Shown here: piece after piece, positions 33,969-42,350 of the stretch
Position numbering within the stretch: position 1 is the stretch's first letter
How the letters are laid out: each line of letters starts with the position of its first letter
Translations under genes and position numbers: made by a program
Assembly: GCA_035295125.1 (NCBI GenBank)
Contig: DATGJP010000079.1
Coordinates: 38,105-102,104, forward strand
DNA: 64,000 bases
Source of the DNA: JAICMB01 sp035295125
Lineage (GTDB): Bacteria > Acidobacteriota > Terriglobia > Bryobacterales > Bryobacteraceae
Direction of reading: 5' to 3'
Notes under the pieces: model-generated
Seen by the model: only the letters and a program-made list of their open reading frames with translations
The model's database searches: none
Told to the model about the DNA's origin: nothing

Positions 33969-34604
33969 TTACTCCGTAAATCCATTCTCAATCGCGTATC
34001 GCAGCAACTCGGCGGTAGTCTTCAAGTCCAGCTTCGACAGAATCCGCGTCCGATACGTGCTGACCGTCTTGACGCTGAGAGATAAATCCGCCGCAATCTG
34101 GCTCACGCTCTTGCCCGAAGCCATCTTCCGCATCACGATAAATTCGCGGTTCGACAGCAGCTCGTGCGGTTTATCGTGAGCACGCACCGTGACTTTCTGG
34201 GCCAGGCGCTCGGCCAGGATGGGTGAAATGTAACGAGCCCCCGCGAGCAGTCTCTTTACAGCCTTCACTACTTCCGTCGATGGCACATCTTTCGTGACAT
34301 ACCCATCCGCCCCCGCTTTCAGAGCGCGAATCCCAAACTGCTCCTCCGGATACATCGTATAAATGAGCACCGCCAGCCGAGGCTGCTTGTCTTTCATACG
34401 CCGGATCAAATCCAGCCCGCTCACCTCGCGTAAGCTGAGGTCGAGGATGGCGAGATCCCATGTCGATCGCTCGATTTCCTCAATGCCCTTCTGGGCAGTC
34501 GCGGCTGACCCGAACACAGCAAATGGAAACTCGGAGCCCAGCATCTGTTCCAACCCCTTACGAACTGCCACGTGGTCGTCAATTAGAAGTATCCGTGGAT
34601 TCAT
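33969..34604 (-). CDS. NarL/FixJ-family response regulator
   Basis: The protein has 211 residues: a receiver (ILLIDDHVAVRKGLEQML, phosphoacceptor D55 in DLAILDLSLREVSGLDLI, TKD at the Lys position) and a LuxR-type helix-turn-helix (LSNREFIVMRKMASGKSVSQIAADLSLSVKTVSTYRTRILSKL). ATG 34604 overlaps the stop of the upstream kinase by 4 bp, so the frame's upstream part (to 34649) is not used. It is the output of that kinase. Confidence 0.93.
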   Translation of the reverse strand: MNPRILLIDDHVAVRKGLEQMLGSEFPFAVFGSAATAQKGIEEIERSTWDLAILDLSLREVSGLDLIRRMKDKQPRLAVLIYTMYPEEQFGIRALKAGADGYVTKDVPSTEVVKAVKRLLAGARYISPILAERLAQKVTVRAHDKPHELLSNREFIVMRKMASGKSVSQIAADLSLSVKTVSTYRTRILSKLDLKTTAELLRYAIENGFTE

Positions 34605-36028
34605 ATCGCGGCATCCTGCATTTCCGACGCGATATCGTCCGTCCGGCAAAGACGTACCGTCACGGTAGTCCCTTCGCCCTCAGCCGTCTGCAACTCCATC
34701 TCCGCGTTGATCAGCCGAGCTCGCTCCCTCATTCCCGCCAGCCCTATAGACGAGGAGGACCGCTCAGTGAGGCAGAACCCGGCGCCATCGTCGTTAATGC
34801 TCAGCGTCAGGCCGCTTTGATTGGACATAACCACCCGAACAGTTTGGGCGTTCGCGTGCCGCGCAACGTTAGTGAACGCTTCCTGCACGATCCGGAACAG
34901 ACATGTCCTCTCATCCCCGCTTAGCATCGGCTCTGTCTCCGGGAGTGTTAACCGGACAGAAATTCGCGAGCGTGTTTGAAACTCCCTGGCTAGCCAGTCG
35001 ATTGCTGCCACTAATCCCAGGTGATCCAAAATCGCCGGACGCAACTCGGTAGCGATGCGCTGCAGAGAACGGATGGTCTCATCCACTGCCGTCGACGTCT
35101 CACGGATCTGGTCCAGAGCCCCGCTTGCTTCTCCAATTTCGAGGCGGCGATTCAGCAACCCCAAATCCATCTTGATGCCGGTAAGCGCCTGCCCTAATTC
35201 ATCGTGAATTTCCCGGGCTAAGCGCGCGCGTTCCTCCTCCCGAACCCGCTCCAGACGCTCGACCAGCATACGATACCGTTGCTCGCTCTCAGACAACTCG
35301 CTGACCAGGCGCGTCTGCCGGCCGAATGCATCGTTCAGCCGCAATGCCGTTCCAACCAGGATCACGAGAACGCAACAGGTGCCCAAGGAAAATTCGATCA
35401 GGCTGGCATGATTCAACTTTTCAATAACTTGCAGTCCGCTCGAGATGGAGGCCAGATACTGGTTCGACATTCGAGCTTCCAGGCTCTGCTGCTGCGTCAG
35501 CAGTCCTTCCCGCTCGTCGATCTTTATCGACTGCAGTACCGGGGCTCGATTCTGAGCCTGCAGTTCCCCCAGATCCGAGCGCACCCGCTCGAATCGTTTA
35601 TTCGACAGTTCCGAAAGATTCTGAATTTCCGCTTGGGAACTGCCCGCGTTTCGGGCTGCTTCCTGAAAAGTCTTCAGGTGTTCGGGATAGCTTTCAATCG
35701 CTTCTTGAACTTCGTGCAGATCATTTTTGTCCCCAGTGAGTAGGTACTCACGCTCTTCGATCTCTGCATCCAGCAGCGTTTTCGCGAGTTGTCCTGTGAC
35801 TCGGAATGCTCTTTCGGCATTCTGAGCCGTCACCCGCGCGCCCGCCACTCGTTTCCATTCCACGACCCGTATCACGCTGAGCCCAGCAAGGATCGTTATC
35901 GCTGCAGCCAATAACGCGCTCTCTGAAGTTCGAAGGTGTAGCCCGGTCCGTCCGGTAGCGCGGAAATGCATAGCCCTAAGCTCAGGAACGAGATTGCCGT
36001 CGGTCACGCTACTCGCGGCAAGCTGCAT
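34601..36028 (-). CDS. sensor histidine kinase (CHASE3-like, HisKA_3)
   Basis: The protein has 475 residues. Two transmembrane segments (about 38-58 and 215-235) flank a periplasmic helical domain with FRVTGQLAKTLLDAEIEERE, YLLTGDKNDLHEVQEAIESY and related features of CHASE3. The kinase core follows: ERARLAREIHDELGQALTGIKMDLGLL (phosphorylated His), NVARHANAQTVRV and INDDGAGF (HATPase N and G boxes), then IGLAGMRERARLI. It is a NarX/DegS-type kinase. It is coupled with the NarL-type regulator by a 4-bp overlap. The signal is unknown. Confidence 0.93.
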   Translation of the reverse strand: MQLAASSVTDGNLVPELRAMHFRATGRTGLHLRTSESALLAAAITILAGLSVIRVVEWKRVAGARVTAQNAERAFRVTGQLAKTLLDAEIEEREYLLTGDKNDLHEVQEAIESYPEHLKTFQEAARNAGSSQAEIQNLSELSNKRFERVRSDLGELQAQNRAPVLQSIKIDEREGLLTQQQSLEARMSNQYLASISSGLQVIEKLNHASLIEFSLGTCCVLVILVGTALRLNDAFGRQTRLVSELSESEQRYRMLVERLERVREEERARLAREIHDELGQALTGIKMDLGLLNRRLEIGEASGALDQIRETSTAVDETIRSLQRIATELRPAILDHLGLVAAIDWLAREFQTRSRISVRLTLPETEPMLSGDERTCLFRIVQEAFTNVARHANAQTVRVVMSNQSGLTLSINDDGAGFCLTERSSSSIGLAGMRERARLINAEMELQTAEGEGTTVTVRLCRTDDIASEMQDAAI

Positions 36029-36241
36029 CGATTCTCCCTATAAACAACGCTCTCCCGTGGATGCCAGTGCTGCTAACGGCATACACCATTTCCTAATTTT
36101 GAGCGTAGCTCTAATCTATAACCCAATATCTTGAGAATATCAATCAGCATACTCCTACAGATTCCATTGCCGTGGCATCTTCCCGATTTTTTGGATCTTC
36201 ATACCGCTTCCGAACTATCAACGCCTTTTCAGACAGCACTC

Positions 36242-36356
36242 GCAGCCCATGGCTGAAGTCGTTGAGATCGGCACGTGCAGACGAAACCGCCCTGCGCCAC
36301 CTTTATGGCTCAAGAGGTTGCGAGCGAGGTAGGGCAGGCATTTCAGACTGCCCGAC
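36242..36356. repeat. compound hairpin repeat, opposite orientation and eroded
   Basis: GCAGCCCATGGCTGAAGTC, GCAGACGAAACCGCCCTGCGCCACC, GGCTCAAGAGGTTGCGAGC and GGGCAGGCATTTCAGACTGCCC are the modules seen at 31751 and 57445, here in the order read from the other strand and with several mutations. Confidence 0.75.
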
Positions 36357-36674
36357 TTCACCGACTTCAAAGGTAACTCGCTCATTCGACAGATTCCGCA
36401 CCCTCGTTGCCATGCTTGGCGGCCGCCGCTACACTACGGACGAAGCCACTGGCGGCTGACGAATTGGGTAGCCAGGGATGCCCTTGGGATTGTTCCGCAA
36501 CCCCTGCAACCTGGACCGACGAGTCGGAACGCGCGCCTCGTTTGCAATGTTCATGAGTCAACTCGCACGTATAAACCGTGTGGAAATTCAGGATTCTGCT
36601 CGCTGAAGCCCAAGTTTTGGATGAGATGCCTCCTGCCGCTTCCGATTAATACAGGATCCGCTCAAACTAACCCA

Positions 36675-36690
36675 CCCCCAAGTTTGGGGG
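36675..36690 (+). promoter_or_regulatory. 7-bp hairpin overlapping the rsmB ribosome-binding site
   Basis: CCCCCAA-GT-TTGGGGG (36675-36690) is a perfect inverted repeat. The G-run is the only SD-like purine tract at the right distance (about 8 bases) before ATG 36699, so pairing of the repeat would hide it. Confidence 0.5.
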
Positions 36691-36698
36691 GATGCCTC

Positions 36699-37790
36699 AT
36701 GAAAAGCTATGATTTACAAGTGGACACGCTGCGAGCCGTCGCGTTCGAGGTTTTCGAGCGGGTTGAGAACGGGGGATATGCGGCCGATCTCCTGGATCTG
36801 AAGACCAACCACCTGGACTCGCGCGACGCCGGACTCGCATCGGAAATTGTCTTCGGTTGCCTCCGCTTCCAAGCGCAATTGGACCACCTGATCGCGAGAT
36901 ACACCACCTTAAAGAGGTTGGATGTTGAAATTCGCATCGCCCTCCGCATGGGTATTTATCAAATTCGCTATCTCGAGCGCATACCGAAGCACGCCGCCGT
37001 CAACGAAAGCGTCGAACTCGTGAAACGCGCCCGAAAACGATCCGCCGCCGCGCTCGTGAATGCGATTTTGCGCAAAATCGGCCGGGAACCCGTTGAATGG
37101 CCCGACCGCGCCACCGCGCTCTCCTGCCCTTCGTGGCTTCTTGAGCGCTGGGATCGTAATTATGGAGAGGAGACCGCCGCCTCTATTGCCGGCACGTTCC
37201 TGAAGCCTGCGGAAAAACACGTGGCCAGCACCGGGCGCAGGCAGGACATCGGCTCACAATCCATCGTGCCGCTGCTGGACCTGCAGCCCGGCCAGACCTT
37301 CCTCGACCTTTGCGCCGCCCCCGGCAACAAAACAGCCCAAGCGCTCGAACTCGGCGTTCAAGCCGTCGCTTGCGACCGGTACCTCCACCGGATTCGTCAT
37401 GTACCGGCCCAGAACTGCCGGCGGATCGTACTCGACGCCACCCAACCCCTTCCCTTCTCCACGCAATTCGACCGCGTCCTGGTTGACGCACCCTGCTCCG
37501 GAACGGGCACCCTGGGGCGCAATCCGGAGATCAAATGGCGCCTGCAGCCCAGTGATTTGAGCGACTTGCACGGCCGCCAGACCAGGATCCTCGCCAACGC
37601 GCTTCGACACGTAAAACCTGGCGGCAAACTAGTGTATTCCACCTGCTCGCTGGAGCCCGAAGAGAACGAAGAGGTGATCCGCCAGTTCCCCGGGGAGTGG
37701 CGATCGATGCGGCGTATTCCGGGGGTCGATGCCGGGGATGGCTTCTTTGCCGCTGTGGTAGGATTGGATCTAGCCCCGCCAAATGATTGA
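36699..37790 (+). CDS. rsmB: 16S rRNA (cytosine(967)-C(5))-methyltransferase
   Basis: The protein has 363 residues. The N-terminal NusB-like RNA-binding domain (about 1-145: RAVAFEVFERVE, ASEIVFGCLRFQAQLDHLIARYT, YLERIPKHAAVNESVELVKRA) is followed by a Rossmann m5C methyltransferase with LDLCAAPGNKTAQALE, FDRVLVDAPCSGTGTLGRNPEIKW (C266, product release) and LVYSTCSLEPEENEEVI (catalytic C316). It is shorter than E. coli RsmB (429), with a compact linker. It methylates C967 of 16S rRNA in the cytosol. It heads a six-gene co-oriented run; its 3' end overlaps rpe by 8 bp. Confidence 0.93.
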   Translation: MKSYDLQVDTLRAVAFEVFERVENGGYAADLLDLKTNHLDSRDAGLASEIVFGCLRFQAQLDHLIARYTTLKRLDVEIRIALRMGIYQIRYLERIPKHAAVNESVELVKRARKRSAAALVNAILRKIGREPVEWPDRATALSCPSWLLERWDRNYGEETAASIAGTFLKPAEKHVASTGRRQDIGSQSIVPLLDLQPGQTFLDLCAAPGNKTAQALELGVQAVACDRYLHRIRHVPAQNCRRIVLDATQPLPFSTQFDRVLVDAPCSGTGTLGRNPEIKWRLQPSDLSDLHGRQTRILANALRHVKPGGKLVYSTCSLEPEENEEVIRQFPGEWRSMRRIPGVDAGDGFFAAVVGLDLAPPND

Positions 37791-38457
37791 GATACTTCCA
37801 TCTATCCTGGCAGCGGACTTTGCGCGGTTGGGGGATCAGATCGCGGCGGTGGAACACGGCGGCGCCTCAATGATCCATGTGGATATCATGGACGGCCATT
37901 TTGTGCCGAACCTCACAATCGGTCCGCCGGTTGTGCAGTCCATCCGCAAGATCACCAAGGCGAAGCTGGACGTTCACCTTATGATTGAGGATCCCGATCG
38001 TTACGCCCCCGTCTTCATCGAGGCCGGCGCCGATCAGGTCCTGGTTCATCAGGAAGTTTGCGCTCATCTGGATCGGACAGTAAGAATGATCCAAAGCGAG
38101 GGTGCGCGCGCTGGCGTGGTGATAAACCCGGCAACGCCGGTCGGGACATTGGAAGACGTCCTGGGCGTGGTCGACTATGTGCTTGTGATGAGCGTGAACC
38201 CCGGCTTCGGAGGCCAGAAATTCATCCCGAACGCCCTCAAGAAGGTTCGGGCATTGGCGTGGCAACGAAGAGAGTTAGGCTTGGATTTCGCGATCGAAAT
38301 TGACGGCGGCATCACACTCGACAACGTGGGTGATGCGGTGCGCGCCGGGTGTGATTGGATTGTCACAGGGTCGTCGATTTTTCACAGTCCCGACCCCAAG
38401 GCTGCTCTCCAACAAATGCAGCGGGCCGCCCGCGAGTCCAGCATGGTTAAAGTTTGA
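37783..38457 (+). CDS. rpe: ribulose-phosphate 3-epimerase
   Basis: The protein has 224 residues, a TIM barrel: EILPSILAADFARLGDQI, MIHVDIMDGHFVPNLTIGP (metal His and Asp), VHLMIEDPDRY, VLVMSVNPGFGGQKFIP, EIDGGITLDNV and VTGSSIF. These are the complete rpe signatures. It interconverts ribulose-5-phosphate and xylulose-5-phosphate in the pentose phosphate pathway. The ATG lies inside the rsmB 3' end (8-bp overlap), indicating an operon. Confidence 0.97.
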   Translation: MIEILPSILAADFARLGDQIAAVEHGGASMIHVDIMDGHFVPNLTIGPPVVQSIRKITKAKLDVHLMIEDPDRYAPVFIEAGADQVLVHQEVCAHLDRTVRMIQSEGARAGVVINPATPVGTLEDVLGVVDYVLVMSVNPGFGGQKFIPNALKKVRALAWQRRELGLDFAIEIDGGITLDNVGDAVRAGCDWIVTGSSIFHSPDPKAALQQMQRAARESSMVKV

Positions 38458-38489
38458 TGCAACGGAAGTAAACCAGGGAATTGGATGCT

Positions 38490-39824
38490 ATGTTTCGCTA
38501 TTATGTGATTTCGTTATCGATCGTAGGGTTGCTTTGTTCGTGCGGCTTCCGCCGCCACAAGTACGACAACCCCATCACCAAGGACACCCAGCAGCCGGAC
38601 AAGGTGCTCTATGATAAGGCTGTCAATGATATCGAGCACGGCCGCTTCGAGGTGGCTCGCATTACCCTCAACACCCTGATCAATACCTACGATCAGAGTG
38701 AGTTTTTAGCCAAGGCGAAACTCGCCATCGCCGACAGTTGGTATCGCGAAGGCGGCCTCCACGGTCTGGCCCAGGCGGAAGCCGAATACAAGGACTTCAT
38801 CCTCTTCTATCCCACCATGGAAGAAGCCGCGGAGTCGCAAATGAAAATCTGCCAGATTCACTACAAGCAGATGGACAAGCCCGACCGCGACCAGCAGCAG
38901 GCCATCCGGGCCGAGGACGAATGCCGCCAGTTACTGGTGCAATTCCCCAATAGCCAGTTCCGCCCCGAAGCCGAGCAGCTACTCCGCAACATTCAGGAAG
39001 CACTGGGTGAAAGCGAGTATCGTGTCGGCGCGTTCTATCACAAGAAGAACAGCAATCCGGCCGCCGCCAACCGCCTGCAGCGCCTGGTCGATCAATACCC
39101 GTTATACAGCCGGGCCGACGAAGCTCTGTACGAGCTCGGCGATTCGTACAGCAAGATGGGCACCCGTTTCCGCCAGAGAAGCGGCGAAGCCTTCGCCCGC
39201 ATTGTGAGGTCGTATCCGCTCAGCCCCCTGGTGGACGACGCCAAAAAGCGGCTGCAGGAAATGGAAATGCCGGTTCCCGAAGCGGATCCGGCCGCCCTTG
39301 CCCTGATGAAGTATAACCAGGAACACCGTGACAAGGGCAGCATGGTTGGCCGCAGCCTTGATTTCATGCGCCGCGGTCCCGATGTGCGGGCCGCATCCAA
39401 GACCGGATCTCCGGCCATGGAAAACGTCCGGCCTTCCGTACCTGCCAGCGTGCCCACGCCCGCGGGCGCAACCGGTTTCAATGGCGAAGTCACCGCCACG
39501 ACCGTCTCAGGCGGCTCGGCTTTGGACACCCAACCCGACGCGCGCTCGAATCCCAGCGCCACCGGCGCAATACCCGGGGCTGCCGCCACAACGCCTGCAA
39601 CGGGTACAGGTACAACGGGCACGCAGGGAGCCACCCCGGGCGCACCGGCTGCCGGCGCAACCGCTCCGGAGCCTCTGCCCATGAACGCTACGTATCAACC
39701 GAAGGGCAAGCCGAAGAAGCAGAAGAAGCCGAAGAAGGGCCAGGAGCAGCAGGTCGCTCCCGCGCAGGCGGCTCAGCCTCAGTCGCAATCGAGCACGCCT
39801 CAGCCTCCCACTCAGAAACAGTGA
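38490..39824 (+). CDS. bamD: BamD-like outer-membrane assembly lipoprotein with Pro/Ala-rich tail
   Basis: The protein has 444 residues. A lipoprotein signal (ISLSIVGLLCSCGF; lipid Cys among the CSC residues) precedes TPR helices characteristic of BamD: YDKAVNDIEHGRFEVARITLNTLI, SQFRPEAEQLLRNI, YPLYSRADEALYELGDSYS. It is the BAM-complex scaffold that helps insert outer-membrane proteins. After about residue 290 the tail is low complexity (Ala/Pro/Thr/Gly, then Lys-rich KGKPKKQKKPKKGQE and Gln/Pro-rich), far beyond the usual 245 residues. AGGGA precedes ATG 38490. Its stop overlaps the next start (TGATG). Confidence 0.9.
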   Translation: MFRYYVISLSIVGLLCSCGFRRHKYDNPITKDTQQPDKVLYDKAVNDIEHGRFEVARITLNTLINTYDQSEFLAKAKLAIADSWYREGGLHGLAQAEAEYKDFILFYPTMEEAAESQMKICQIHYKQMDKPDRDQQQAIRAEDECRQLLVQFPNSQFRPEAEQLLRNIQEALGESEYRVGAFYHKKNSNPAAANRLQRLVDQYPLYSRADEALYELGDSYSKMGTRFRQRSGEAFARIVRSYPLSPLVDDAKKRLQEMEMPVPEADPAALALMKYNQEHRDKGSMVGRSLDFMRRGPDVRAASKTGSPAMENVRPSVPASVPTPAGATGFNGEVTATTVSGGSALDTQPDARSNPSATGAIPGAAATTPATGTGTTGTQGATPGAPAAGATAPEPLPMNATYQPKGKPKKQKKPKKGQEQQVAPAQAAQPQSQSSTPQPPTQKQ

Positions 39825-40384
39825 TGAGCCGCATCCTCCTGGCGGATGACAGCCCTCACGCGCAGCGCATGGGAGAACGCATCCTCCGGGAGGAAGGTTT
39901 CGAGGTCGTCAGTGTAACCGATGGCAATACGGCGATGCTTCGCATGGATGACGTCGACCCCGATCTCATCCTCGCCGATGTCTTTCTCCCCGGAAAGTCC
40001 GGTTTTGAAATCTGCCGCGAGGTAAAAGGCCAGCGTAAATTCCGGCACGTGCGAATTGTCTTGACCGCGGGCTTATTGGAACCTTTCGACGAGAGCGAGG
40101 CGCGCAATAGCGGCTGCGATGGAATCCTCAAAAAACCTTTCGAGGCCTCGCTGCTGCTGCAGACTATCAACAGCCTGATCCGCGAGGCGCAACTCGCCCG
40201 CGGACTCTTTGCCGAACAGATGGCACAAGCTCAGCCTCCGCCTCCTCCCGCCCCTCCGCCGCCGCATGCCACCGAAATCGACCCCGAGCGCGTCCGGGCG
40301 GCGATTACAATAGCATTGGACGCTGCTTTGCCGGCGCTGATCCAGGAAATTACCGAACGCGTCCTCATCGCGCTCGGACATTGA
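39824..40384 (+). CDS. response-regulator receiver with proline linker and C-terminal helix
   Basis: The protein has 186 residues. A receiver domain (ILLADDSPHAQRMGERIL; phosphoacceptor in PDLILADVFLPGKSGFEI; TA at the Thr position; KKPF with the conserved Lys) is followed by a linker of ten prolines among thirteen residues (PPPPPAPPPP) and an Ala-rich C-terminal helix (RVRAAITIALDAALPALIQEITERVLIALG). Related proteins of this type occur near Bam and TPR genes in Acidobacteria. The ATG overlaps the bamD stop by one base, so it is translationally coupled to bamD. No kinase is adjacent. Confidence 0.88.
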   Translation: MSRILLADDSPHAQRMGERILREEGFEVVSVTDGNTAMLRMDDVDPDLILADVFLPGKSGFEICREVKGQRKFRHVRIVLTAGLLEPFDESEARNSGCDGILKKPFEASLLLQTINSLIREAQLARGLFAEQMAQAQPPPPPAPPPPHATEIDPERVRAAITIALDAALPALIQEITERVLIALGH

Positions 40385-40409
40385 TCACCGCTATACTCAC
40401 AAAGACGAC

Positions 40410-40910
40410 ATGCCAGAAAACACGTTCGATATCGTTTCGAAAATCGAGCTGCCGGAGGTTACGAACGCCATCCAGCAGGCTCTTAAGGAGATCCAGACTC
40501 GCTTCGATCTCAAAAACTCGAAATCCCACATTGAGCTCAACGAAAAAGATCACAAGATCATTCTCGCGAGCGCCGACGAATTTAAGCTGAAGTCCGTTAA
40601 CGACCTGCTGGAGCAAAAGCTCGTCAAGCGCAAAGTGCCATTAAAAGGCCTGACCTATGGCGCCATTCAGGACGCCGCCGGTTCCACGGTCCGCCAGGAA
40701 ATTACCATGCAGCAGGGTATTCCCATTGAGAAAGCGCGCGAAATCGTGAAACTCATTAAGGACAGCAAGAAGAAGGTCCAGGCTTCCATCCAGGGCGACC
40801 TGGTGCGCGTGAGCGGAAAGGATCGCGACACTCTGCAGGAAGTTATGGCGCTGCTCCGCGGACACGATTTCGGAATCGACATGCAGTTCACCAACTACCG
40901 TTCGAACTGA
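40410..40910 (+). CDS. yajQ: YajQ family cyclic-di-GMP-binding protein
   Basis: The protein has 166 residues, a well-conserved YajQ: FDIVSKIELPEVTNAIQQALKE, RFDLKNSKSHIEL, GAIQDAAGSTVRQEITMQQGI, KLIKDSKKKVQASIQGD, DTLQEVMALLRGHDFGIDMQFTNYR. YajQ proteins bind c-di-GMP and act as allosteric partners of transcription factors; some bind nucleic acids. It is the fifth gene in the rsmB-led run, 25 bp behind the receiver gene. Confidence 0.96.
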   Translation: MPENTFDIVSKIELPEVTNAIQQALKEIQTRFDLKNSKSHIELNEKDHKIILASADEFKLKSVNDLLEQKLVKRKVPLKGLTYGAIQDAAGSTVRQEITMQQGIPIEKAREIVKLIKDSKKKVQASIQGDLVRVSGKDRDTLQEVMALLRGHDFGIDMQFTNYRSN

Positions 40911-40919
40911 TGAGCGCGC

Positions 40920-41543
40920 ATGCCGCGGCGAATTGAATCGCTCATGCTGTCTGGCCCCGCCGGTCAGCTCGAAGCATTACTGGAAGAACCCGAAGATACC
41001 GCGCCCATTGAAGCGTTCCTGGTTTGTCATCCCCATCCGAAAGGCGGAGGCACGATGCATAACAAGGTCGTTTACCGCATGGCGCGTGCTCTGCGGCGTT
41101 CCGGCGCGGTGGTTCTGCGCTTCAATTATCGAGGCGTAAATCGCAGCGAAGGAATTTACGACGAGGGCGTGGGCGAGATCGAAGATGCGCGGGCCGCGCT
41201 CGAATTTCTGCGCTCGCGATACCCCGATTTGCCGTATTCGCTGGCTGGTTTCTCCTTCGGCTCCCGGATTATCCTGAAGCTCGGCTGCGAATTGGCGCCG
41301 TCCCGGTTAATCGCGGTAGGGGTGCCTGCCGCTTACACCGAGACCCACGAGCTCGGCAATTGCCCTGTCCCGCGCTTCTTCATTCAAAGCACGAACGACC
41401 AATATGGCCCAATCCCGGCCATGCAGGCATACTTCGACAAGTTGCAACCGCCTAAAGAACTGGTGTGGGTCGAAGCCCGCGACCACTTTTTCGCGGATGC
41501 CCTCCCCGCCTTCGAAGAAGCCGTCTTCAAAGTCGCGACGTAA
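40920..41543 (+). CDS. alpha/beta-fold hydrolase
   Basis: The protein has 207 residues: CHPHPKGGGTMHNKVVY (N-terminal oxyanion region, HPHP), VVLRFNYRGVNRSEG, AGFSFGSRIILKLG (nucleophile Ser in GFSFGS), DQYGPI and ARDHFFAD near the end (catalytic His). This matches the short YdeN/DUF (COG2945) hydrolase family, usually of unknown substrate. It starts 9 bp after yajQ and closes the operon. Confidence 0.88.
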   Translation: MPRRIESLMLSGPAGQLEALLEEPEDTAPIEAFLVCHPHPKGGGTMHNKVVYRMARALRRSGAVVLRFNYRGVNRSEGIYDEGVGEIEDARAALEFLRSRYPDLPYSLAGFSFGSRIILKLGCELAPSRLIAVGVPAAYTETHELGNCPVPRFFIQSTNDQYGPIPAMQAYFDKLQPPKELVWVEARDHFFADALPAFEEAVFKVAT

Positions 41544-41594
41544 CGCTGCCCTTTAGGTTGCCCCAAAGGATGCTCAAGCTTGCGGTAAATAGTC

Positions 41595-42347
41595 CTAAAC
41601 GACGCCATGCCTCCTGAACCAGGCCATCTGCCGCTGCCATGCTTCCTTGGCGTCGGCCTCCCGGTAGCTCGGCCGATAATCCGCGTGGAACGCATGCGGG
41701 GCATCCGGATAAATCACAATCTCCGAGTCAGTGCCTGCCCGACGAAGCGCCTCCCGCATTAACTCCACCTGGGTCACCGGAATCCCATGGTCCTGACCGC
41801 CGTACAGACCCAGCACCGGGGCCTTCAACTCCGCGGCCACCTCAATCGCTGTCCGAGTGCGAGCCTCGTTCTTCATTCCCTCTAATTGCCCATACCAGGC
41901 CGCGCCCGCCTTTAACTGCGAACTATGCGCCGCGTAGAGCCACACCACCCGGCCACCCCAGCAAAAGCCGCTGATCGCAAGCCGTGATGTGTCTCCCCTT
42001 CCCTGCGTCGTCACCCACCGGACCGTCGCGTCCAGGTCCGACATCACCTGCGAATCAGGCACCTTCGACACCACCTGCGCAATGATCTGCTGTATGTCCT
42101 GCAGCTTCGAAACATCGCCCTGCCGGGCAAACATCTCGGGGGCAACCGCCAGGTAGCCGTCTTTCGCCAACCGCCGGCAGATGTCCTTGATGTACTCGTT
42201 GACGCCGAAGATCTCCTGAATCACGAGAACCACTGGAAACGAAGCACCCACGGCCGGCGCCGCGCAATAACCCGGGAGTGGCCGATCTTCCGCCGGAATT
42301 TCGACCTCGCCCGCCTCCAAGCCGATTGTGTCTGTCGTGATCACCAC
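41595..42347 (-). CDS. dienelactone hydrolase family protein
   Basis: The protein has 250 residues, an alpha/beta hydrolase of the DLH family: VVLVIQEIFGVNEYIKDICRRLA, GFCWGGRVVWLYAA (nucleophile Cys in GFCWGG), GGQDHGIPVTQV (Asp) and PHAFHADYRPSYREADAKEAW (His). Such enzymes open lactones, for example in aromatic breakdown. It lies 3 bp downstream of the molybdenum-hydroxylase large-subunit gene, on the same strand, and may belong to that operon. Confidence 0.92.
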   Translation of the reverse strand: MVITTDTIGLEAGEVEIPAEDRPLPGYCAAPAVGASFPVVLVIQEIFGVNEYIKDICRRLAKDGYLAVAPEMFARQGDVSKLQDIQQIIAQVVSKVPDSQVMSDLDATVRWVTTQGRGDTSRLAISGFCWGGRVVWLYAAHSSQLKAGAAWYGQLEGMKNEARTRTAIEVAAELKAPVLGLYGGQDHGIPVTQVELMREALRRAGTDSEIVIYPDAPHAFHADYRPSYREADAKEAWQRQMAWFRRHGVV

Positions 42348-42350
42348 GAT

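Larger units (their letters stand above)
36029..36698. other. 670-bp divergent intergenic region between the kinase and rsmB
   Basis: It holds the regulatory region of the kinase (AT-rich around 36090-36150), a reverse-oriented hairpin repeat at 36242-36356 and a short palindrome just before rsmB. No convincing gene is seen in the remaining sequence; the frames present contain repeat sequence. Confidence 0.75.

Noticed and set aside
36172..36459. A 95-residue plus-strand frame between the kinase and rsmB
   Set aside because: It crosses a degraded hairpin repeat and has no ribosome site or recognisable domain.
36029..36698. tRNA or small structured RNA in the largest gap
   Set aside because: No cloverleaf with a GGTTCGA-type T arm and CCA-type ends was seen.
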